A stretch of 64,000 nucleotides of DNA, from positions 10,235,001-10,299,000 of the forward strand of contig NC_091102.1 of assembly GCF_024713975.1 (NCBI RefSeq), written 5' to 3'. The position numbers were made by a program, and so were the translations under genes. How positions within the stretch are numbered: the first letter of the stretch is position 1; every line of letters begins with the position of its first letter. This DNA comes from Paralichthys olivaceus (lineage: Eukaryota > Chordata > Actinopteri > Pleuronectiformes > Paralichthyidae). The notes beneath the pieces are model-generated. The model searched no databases. It was not told the DNA's origin and saw only the letters and a list, made by a program, of their open reading frames with translations. Positions 25,601-35,446 of this stretch are shown here, one piece after another.

Positions 25601-28600
25601 TATCAAACCTCAATTTGATTTCTTTGTCATAAGGGTTTGAAGACAACATCTTGGGAATCATTACCAATTTCTTCAATATATCGGCATCGGCGTCACCACC
25701 CAAAAATCTATGTCGGTCGGGCTCTGGTGTATATTTAGGCATATACATTTTTTTCAGGAGGCATATATTAATATATTAAGCAAAATCAAGGTGAATTAGC
25801 AAAGATGGAGAAATAATTACTCAGACCATGACACACCACACGAATAAGTGTAGGTTGTAGAGCAGAGTGATTCAACAATAGAAAAGAACAAAAGAGAAAG
25901 AAAACATTAAAGGCATCTTCTACAACGAGGCACAGAGAGAGAGAGTTCAGATTCTTCAAGACTCAAACACATTAAATCTTAAATGATAGTTATTGTTGTG
26001 AATCTTTGCTGTTTTTCTTGTGAGATTCCATGAATAATTGATCAGTTGTTAATGATGAGATTTCTGTGCCCCGACTTATTAATTAATAACATAATAAAAC
26101 CCTCTTATGGTCAAAATCTGTCTGTGTGATTGTTTCCTTACAAATAGACTGTATATAAAGACGGAAGACAGCTCCCAAGAGTGAAGCCAAAGCACCTTGA
26201 CTGCCACCCGCTGGTTGGCTGCAGTATAGATAATTCTGCATCCTCCATGTTTAAAGATGGGACACAGACCAAACAAAAAGTCAAAGTACTACAAATCAAA
26301 TGAGTTTCTGTCATTGTAGGTAGTTCTTATCAAACCCATGTATGTTCAAATGTTCTTGCTGCGAAGAATCTGGCTCCAAATGACATGAAAATCTTAAGAT
26401 AGCAGTGTTCATTTGTGGGATATTTTGGCTTCATTTCTGTAGGTGTTTGGGTGGGGGGGGGGGTGAAGACCCGTTGTCCATCTTTATATAGTTTTATTAT
26501 TATATGGTCTATGGTCTGTACATAATATAGATGGAGCAGAAATCTGAAGAGAGGTACCTGAAGCTGGAATTTTGCGTCTTTGCCAACACTTTTTGTTCTC
26601 CATCTTCTGTTCAAGCGCTTTTCTTTCTTTGACAATTCTACACAATTGGTCTTTGTGGCACACATGGAGCAAAATATGCAAATTGCGGTTAATGGGACAA
26701 ACACATCACAAAGAAAGCAAAATTTACACACCGATTGCAGTGAAATGACAAAAAAGACACTGCCACAAATGAGCAGCAAACAAAAATTATGTTTAGCAAA
26801 TGCAATATGTGGTGTTAAAAGATGCATCTCAGCCAAAAACTATAATCAAACATAAAATAGATTGTGATCAATTAGAGAAGCAGGTAGCAGGTAGCTGTGA
26901 GCACCACTGAATCCAGTGTTTCAAAGGAAGTAGCTTTTCTTAGACTGACATATCTATATCTTTAACTGAGTATAAAGTATAAATGGGCTTCTGAGCAACA
27001 CACGCATACAGTCCACAATACAATATTAAAAGAAACTGCTAAATGACATTGCTTCACCTGCTCTTCATGTGTGTGTGTGAGTGTGTGTTTACCTGCATAT
27101 CTGTGAAGTTGGGTGCTGACTGAGTCCTTTGCAGAATCTCCAGGCTCTGCAGTAACCGGCTCAGCTCTGTCAGGTTCGAGTGGCATCGAGCGAGCTCTGA
27201 AAATGAAATTCACACCCACACAGACAGATTCAGTGTTGCGTGTCATGAAATGGTCATCAATACTCCTCTGAGGGGTTTTTCGAAGGACTTATCATAAAGG
27301 CCTCAGGCTTGATCTAATCAACTCCTTTTGTAAAATCAGATTTGTTGGCAGCATAAAAACAGGATCTTGCTCTTACCCTCTGCACACTTGTCCATCTCCT
27401 CTGATTCCTGCAGCCAAGCAACCACCTTGCTCTGGCCGTTACTGTAGGAGGCAGGCAGGCTGCTGTTGCTGTTGTTGTTGGGGGCCCCTGGCTGCCAGGG
27501 CAAGCTGCTCGGTTTGGCCTGCTGTGGTGATACAGGAGCAGTCACAGAATCAACACGTGACCAGAGGATAAATGTGTGGAATTAATGTAAATGGCGAATG
27601 GTCTGTATTTACAGTACAGTTTTACAATTCACACAAACAACGCCTCAATGTGCAGCACATTCTCTGTCACACATTAGTCACACACTGCCAGCACAGCCAT
27701 CAGGGACAATTTGGGGTCCAGTATCTTTCTAAAAGACACTTTAGGGAAAATGGGATCAAACCATTGACCTCCTGGTAACCAGACAACCTGCTCCACCCAC
27801 TGTGCCACAGAAGACAAATCAGTCACCGAACAAGATTCCTCTGATGCAACAAAATCAGAATTCAGGTGAGTTTTTCAGCAGTGATTTTGACAGGGAATAA
27901 TAGAGGAGGTGATGTTCATTGGGTAAATCTGTCAGTCAAAGCACAGTCAGAACAGATACAGTCCCAAAAACAAGGTTGATTTGCAACATGTAAAATTATA
28001 AAATGAAGAGAAAAGTTGAGCCAGAACAAATATCAGTCATCTGATTTTATTTGCTGATATTGGCCTATCACAGACACATTGGTATCAGTGTGTATGTTAA
28101 CAGATATAAAAACTTCACTTTACAGAACATAATGCAATGACAGATGCTTGAGGTAATTTAAAAGTGCTGTCATCACGTAGTTTGTCCAGTAGAGCACCCT
28201 CCGACTTCATTGTTTATAATTATCTGAGTCAGCAATGTCTGCAGCACATCTGTCTGAGTGCACATCACAGCTGAGCCACAGCTGGTAAGTAAACTAGTTT
28301 GTTAAAAGAAACCTTTACCACACTGTTTCCTCTTTTCAATATATCTATAACACACACAGACACACAGAGACACACACACAAACGCACAGGCTCATATTTG
28401 AGAATCCAAAAGAAGCACATTTTTTGTGTTTTTGTTTGATAAATGACTTAATTAGACTAATTTTAGCACAAATCTGAAAAAAAGTTACCAGCATATATTC
28501 TTTGCCCTTGAACAGGTCAGTTAACCAGTTAAAGGTACAGTGTGTAGAATTTAGTGACATCTAGTGGTGAAATTGCATGTGGCAGCTGAACACCCCTCAC

Positions 28601-31600
28601 CTTACCCTCTCCTTGCAAACATGTCAGAGAACCTAAAAACTCAAAAGGTGTTTAGTTTTCCTGTCTGAACTACTGTAAAAAACATGGCGGCCTCCGTAGA
28701 GAGGGTCCCCTCAATGTAAATATAAAGTGTTTAAATACAAAGGGCCTCTTCTATGGTATATAAAACAACAATTAATACAATTTTGATGAAACACACTAGT
28801 GAAACCATCACTAGGGTTATTTTATATTAAATTTATGCCAGTAGATTATTTTCTGCTAAATCTTACACACTGAACCTTTAAAGCTTTCCTTGGTTTGTGC
28901 AGCAGATGAATATCTTCCTTCTATATCTCTGACGGAACAGTCAATTGCGATTCTGTGACTCATTTAATCTTTTTTTCCTGAGAGAGCTCATCAGGCTGCA
29001 GCTTCTCTGACTCCACATCCATGTGATCACCTCTAATGGCCTGTTTGGAGCATGGAGCGTCAATCCCAGGAGAACCCGCTTTAGCAAATCAGCCACGTTG
29101 TCAAGGACTAGAGATTCACACTGAACTGGAAACAGTCTAGACCAACAATCGTTTGTGTTTTTCTAATGATCTGAATACAATTACCTGTCCAGTCCGCTTT
29201 ACTGCATCAGGCAGATTTCTGTCTACACGTTCACAGTCATTAGTCTGATAATTAGCCACAGTCGACAGATCTGAGGCATGAAACAAAAACAAGTGCTAAA
29301 ATCACAAGTACAACAGTTTCTTCCACACCTGTAAGAAACCATCACACAGACAGACACAATCTTGTCTGACCATAGAGTGAATTTTACCTCCTTTCTTCTG
29401 GAGGATATTTTGGTACATATATATTACTTTTCAAAAAAATATAATAAAAACCGAACTAGGCGATCCCTCATTCCCCATGACATACCCCTCTTGAATAAGT
29501 AATTGCACTCTGCTCGGAGCACAGCCACAGACTAATTTTATGCCTGAATACAGGAGAGGTATGACTTGTCTGTTAAAGGTAGAGAATGTGATTCTAGTCC
29601 AATGCACTTTTTGTCGGATTCAGTTAATAACTCCTCATGGTCCACTAGCTGTCTAGACCAAAGAATCTACACAGCTCTGGCTTTGTAAATGGAAAAATGA
29701 CAGTAGCTGGGACTGAGCCACCCAATACTATTACAACCAATCAGCACCAAGAAGCGGTCATGCTCATACCCGGGACTTAAGAGAGAAGCTGTGTTGATTA
29801 ATTAAGCTTTTTGATGGTCCAATGGTGTAACAGCCCTATTTGTCCCAGTCAGGATGTGGAGCTTGTTCTGCTTCTGCTTCACAGGTGGATAAGGGCACTT
29901 AAGATAGTATCAGGGGCTTTAAGGACTTACCTTTGCTTCATGGACCACGCTCGCAGCAGGTTGGGGAGACTCAATGGCAACTGGGGGAGGAAATGCTCGA
30001 ATGGTGGCATCACGGGGAGATCGCACAATCTCATTCTGTCTGTAGAGTCGGTGATGACGCAACCTGGAAACCCAGACGTCAAAGATTTCTTGAGATTTGA
30101 CCTAAAGAGGAACAAGAGGAGGAGAGGAAAGTTTAACTCTTTCATCCGCTGACCCTGAAGTGTCAGTGTTGACTCCTCTCATCAGTGTTACCTTCAGGTG
30201 ATAGATATGCTCCTCGGTGTCCAGGTCAATGCGACGGGCTCGTTTTTTGATTGACATGACGGAGAGGCCGACGTCAATGCTGCCATGTAGTTTGCCTTTC
30301 TGGATCTGAGACAAGTGCAAGACAAATTGTTTTCAGTTTAACTTTCCAACACAACTCAACCACCAAAACAGCAGGCTGAGGAGGCCTTAACCCATTTGAT
30401 GTGAGTGACTGCGTATGTAGCATGTGTTTAATGACAGGTAACAGGTTAAGTCGTGGGACATATGTGAATGTGTGCGTGCGGGTCGTGTACATATTTGTGT
30501 TTGGGAGGAAAACACACAAATACAATTACAAGAGAGTGTGTCTGAATTTACTTGTTCTTCTTCAAGGTTGTGTTTTATTCTCATTTTATCATTTAAGTGA
30601 CATTGTGTCCTGAAACAACCTGAATATCATGGTCCATGATGCAGATGTTTCTGCTGAGTCATTGCTAGGCCGAGCTGATGTCAGGCCAGCCTGCCCTGCG
30701 TGTGCCTGCGGGTTATAGTCAGGATTACTTACATCAATGGGGGATTTTGAGTACTTCAGGATACCATTGTCCAGAACAAAAAACCGCTGCAGAGAAAATG
30801 AGCACCGGAAAAAAAAGTTAGTTAAATATGAGGAAGGACGGACGTTCAATATAGGACACACTGGACCTGTTTAGATTGTAGGTTGAATACAAATTGGTCC
30901 ACTGTGTCTGTAGGACATTCATGTTGTGGGTTCAAATATGTACACAACAAGAACAGGTTTCCACCAGTATTCAAATATTTTGAGAAAACAACAGTGAAGC
31001 CGATGCTGACGGTGGCGACTTCAAACTAAATTTCCACTCAGCTTGCAGAAGAGAGGCCCATCGAGGGTGAGGGGAGGAGGAAGTTTCTTAAACGAACGTC
31101 TGTTTTTTTCCAGCAGCTTTGCCTGTGTATCTTACCTTGTGCCAGCCTTTCAGGGGCCATTTCCGCTTCTTCAACATAAAACCCTCGTGTTTATCTGGCC
31201 TCTGGACGTTGCTCTGACCGATTTTCAACCCTTCGATGATTTCCCAGCTGTCAGCCTCCTAGAGACGGAAAGACATACAACGCTGTGTCAGAACTAGTCC
31301 ACTTACTACTCCAAAAGGATAAGAATAAAGGGAATACGCCTGCAGTATTCAAAAAAACTCTGCTGTCACGCCGAAAGTCTGACAGACAGAGGAAAACAAC
31401 AGGGATACACTTGTTTATTCTCTTCCTCTGTACCACACATTTTAAGAAATACTGCCCCATTCACATTCCTCCTGCTCTCTGAGCGTTTTCACTCCATTAG
31501 TTTCTCCTGTCTTTGCCTTTTCCTGCTTCTCGCGGGCCTGTGAATCAAAGTGACACCTCTGGAGCAGAGGGATGGCGAGGTCCGGTAAGCTGACCCTATC

Positions 31601-34600
31601 TGACCGTGCCCCCCCTCTACAATCACCAAGTAATGGGTGATGGAAGAAACTCCTGTTGTTCTACCCTGACATTATCCAGTCCCTTTTTTGTAACACATTT
31701 ATTCTGGCATGATCACTTTTTCATGCAACTGTCCCATCTAATGCTATGATACCATGGCTGACCTGAGATATTATTTACCAAAGACTCTCAATAATGTGAA
31801 ATATGACTTCACCTTTAATTTAAAAAATATTTTTCTACTATGTAAATTACTTCCATTAGATAATTTTATTTATAAACAGAGGAAAAAAACAACACTGGTT
31901 ATTCACTTTAACAGATTTTTGAATACTGCACTGTAATTCAGAACAGTTTCCCCAGAATCCCTGTAATGGCCATAAAAACGTATTGTCCTTAACCCGCTTC
32001 TTGATATGAGTTAAAGGTTCCTAGACAAACACAGTCTTAGTTATTTAGTTAGTATGCGTTATGAACACATCTGAGCCAGACAATCTCCTGCTGCATTGTT
32101 CATATGAGAAAGGTTCCAGATAATGTATGGAACCTTATGTCCTGACATTATCCAGAATTAATGTCTGAAAACAGCTATGGTAATCTGTCCTGCGATACGC
32201 TGGCAACCTGTTTAGGCTGTACCCTGAGTTTTGTATCTATCCATCTGTGGAGACTGAGTAGATAAGACATTTGCATGTAATGTTGTAGATTTGTCATTTT
32301 ATACTTGAATCATTAGAGAGCCTTTAAGGCAAAATCTACAATCAACATGCGCAAGCTGCTCTGACAAAACAAGCAACAGCCTGTCTATTCACTGCTCTGT
32401 GTGACGCTGCAGTCTCAAAGACAGCATGACGACACCTGACCTTGGTTTGCAGGACATTTAACAAAAGGAGACAACAGTTTGTTTAATCTAATGACCACGC
32501 AACTGGATCGGTCTGGTAATAAGGTCGAGTTTCTCCGCCGCCGACGGCAGCCCCTCCTCTCAGGGGCCCTGAGCAACTATAGGGAAGAGGATGAGATCAA
32601 CTTCATTAGCAAAGAATACCTCACCGTTCAGAGCAATCATATCGTAAAAAGCCAGCGGTCTGCTCATTATCCTCAGAGCGATTAGGACTTTGCCATTTAA
32701 AAAACTCAAATGTAAAAAGTTGCCTGTGAAATGATCAATACTTCAACACTTCTTCCTTTTTATAACAACCTTTAAGATGATGAGCAGCCTCTCAAACAGA
32801 CTTCCTGTGTCTTATCTGAAGCATTACAGACCTTTAACTGGGGCTAAATTGATAAATCAATTCTGCACTAAATAAAGAACGGCTCCTGCAGCAAATATAC
32901 CAATTCAATACACTTTCCTCTGTATCATTTTAAGCTCCGAACTAATCAACAATACAAATCCACAGATTGCTCATGTGGAACAGTCCATACAAGCTCTGGT
33001 TCCATTTATATAGCAAAAATCATAGTATATGGAATATACTACAGTATATAACATTATATAACATATGTGGGTTTATATGGACGTTATTGCAACAGTCAGA
33101 GAATTTACTTTTGTTATTTGACTCTGGAAATAGAATGGATTTGAGCCAAAGTAATTTCCTGCACTCAGCTCACATTCATTGATCTGGATGCAGAATCATT
33201 TAAAGCTGAATGAGCCGGTCCTTCTCATTGAGCTTCCTTCCTTAATGAAGGATCTTGTGGCACACTCAGTAATAAACAATCCACTCTTGTGTTGAGCCTG
33301 TTTGTTTGATATGGAGATAAGATTAACTTGATGTACTGAAGGCTTTTTTCCCTGGAAGAATCTCAGTCAGTTGTCAGTAGTAATGAGATGTCAGTGCATT
33401 AAACTAGAATTACCTTTGGCTGTATGCCTCTGCCAACCAGTGCAGTTTCTACATTTTTTTACCCCAAAACTCTTATAAGGGCACCATGACCTTTGACCTC
33501 TGAAAGCTAATCGGTTCATCTTTGATTCCAAGTGACAACTGGTCAAAATTTGAAGACATTTCTTGACTTTATCATGTACACGGGGCCAAAAACATGTGTG
33601 GCCAAATTACAAAGGATTCTCTCAAGGCGTTCTTAATATAACAGGTTCATGAGGCATAAAAAAATGTGATGCACAGTGACCTTGACCTTTAACCTACGAA
33701 TTCTATTCGGTCTATTTGAAATTCCCAATGGGTTTTTATCCTATATATCATGCACAGGAACATTAGGTCACAGTGACCCTTTGACTCCCAAATTCTAATT
33801 AAGTACAAAATTTCAAGATAATCCCTTAAGGTGTTCTGTATCGTGTTTCTGTTCACAAAAATTGGACAGTTGGATGGACAGATGACCTGGAAACATAATG
33901 TCTTTGGCCACTGGCTGTCACCAGTGAGGAGGCATAATGAAAAGACACTGAACAGTGAAAGGATTCGTTTCATCCTGATCATCAACTAAATCACACAGTC
34001 TACCTGTACCTGTGTCCAGTTCATAGGCCAGGTCTTCAGCGACACTCAGCAGTGTAGCACAAGAGACCTTTTAATGCTGCAATGAATCAAACTGTTACAG
34101 TTAAGGTCTACCTGAGTAAGAGGAAGGACAAACACTCCACAGAGACACTTTAGGCTAAATCAGCTCTATAAATATCAGTACAACAGACGACTACTGACGA
34201 CCAGTGTGTCAGGCACATCCTTCATCTCCCATAGACACTGATGTAGAAGTATAGTACCAGGACTGACTCTGAACAACTCAACAACATTCTCAATGCTTTT
34301 TGTACTTAGACCCCAGAGAGATATAATGATGTATAGTGAAAGAAACAAAGTCTCTTGTGTTTTCATTGGAATTACACTTTCATTAAACACACAAAATAAA
34401 AAAGGCCTGAAAATGTTAAATTGAACAACATTCATTCACAGTTCACAGAGGACGGCTACAAAGCCAAGCACAGTTGTATTTGCAGTCGTTTTATTTTCTC
34501 CCCTAATCATGAGCTAGCAAGTTAATTACCTTGTTAATTATCTCGGGGATAATAACAAGCTCATTTTCACTTGTCTCAGAAAAACAACACCTTGGTTGTT

Positions 34601-35371
34601 AGAGATTGTTGGATAAATATCTGGTTCTCACCAGAAAGCAAAAGGTTTATTCCATTATTGCAAGAAAAGTTGCATTTTAAAAAAAATTCATGATTAGTCA
34701 ATTCATTCATTCTTTAAAGGAAAATTAAAGTGAAGATTAATCTGCAACTACTCTGATATTAAACTTTCATTATTCCAAATGAGTAATTTAATAATCAAGG
34801 AAATATCCGGCAGACTAAGTGAGAATAATTAACAATATCATAAGCTGCAGCTTTTCCTATGAGACGTAGTGATCTCAAGATAACGTAACAATCGACTTAC
34901 TTGATCTCGGTATTAGGGACAAATGTCTGCTACGTCTTCTAAAAGATGAAAATCATCAGTCTTAAGTGAAGTTCAACTAAGCAGCTCCAGTTTCAGTCAT
35001 AAAAACCATGACACAAAAAATAAAGCATGCAAACATTGAAAAGCCCATGATAACTTTTCAAAGTTCTCTCTCTCATGTTTCTCAGGGAGAGACTCACATG
35101 CGCTGACATGGATTTACCAGTCCGGCTGCAAAAATGACATCTACAGTAACACACATGTTGTGTGAGACTCTGAAAACAGCCACTATCTCATCTTCTAGCA
35201 ACTAATAATCATATCAACATTTTCTTTACTCGCATTTATCAAGGAGACTTTTCATAAATATTTACCACTGATATATCTCATGTACTATATCTTAAGCAAA
35301 ATATCCCATCTAACCATTAAATAACAAGTGGATATTTGTGGCAACATCTTGTATCATCATGCATTGACTTG

Positions 35372-35446
<75 letters not shown>

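Noticed and set aside
26330..26836. 168-codon minus-strand frame taken as a single gene
   Set aside because: Only 26558-26650 is a real osbpl6 exon, with acceptor, donor and human-like residues. The rest is intron read-through.
29378..29440. Possible second cassette exon of osbpl6 (YQNILQKKG on the minus strand)
   Set aside because: It has a donor and ends in the phase the 86-bp exon needs. But its only acceptor gives the wrong entry phase from exon 30101-29931 and puts a stop next to the junction.
32479..32685. 68-codon plus-strand frame, rich in Arg and Glu
   Set aside because: No domain, no splice context, antisense within an osbpl6 intron. At most a conserved non-coding stretch.
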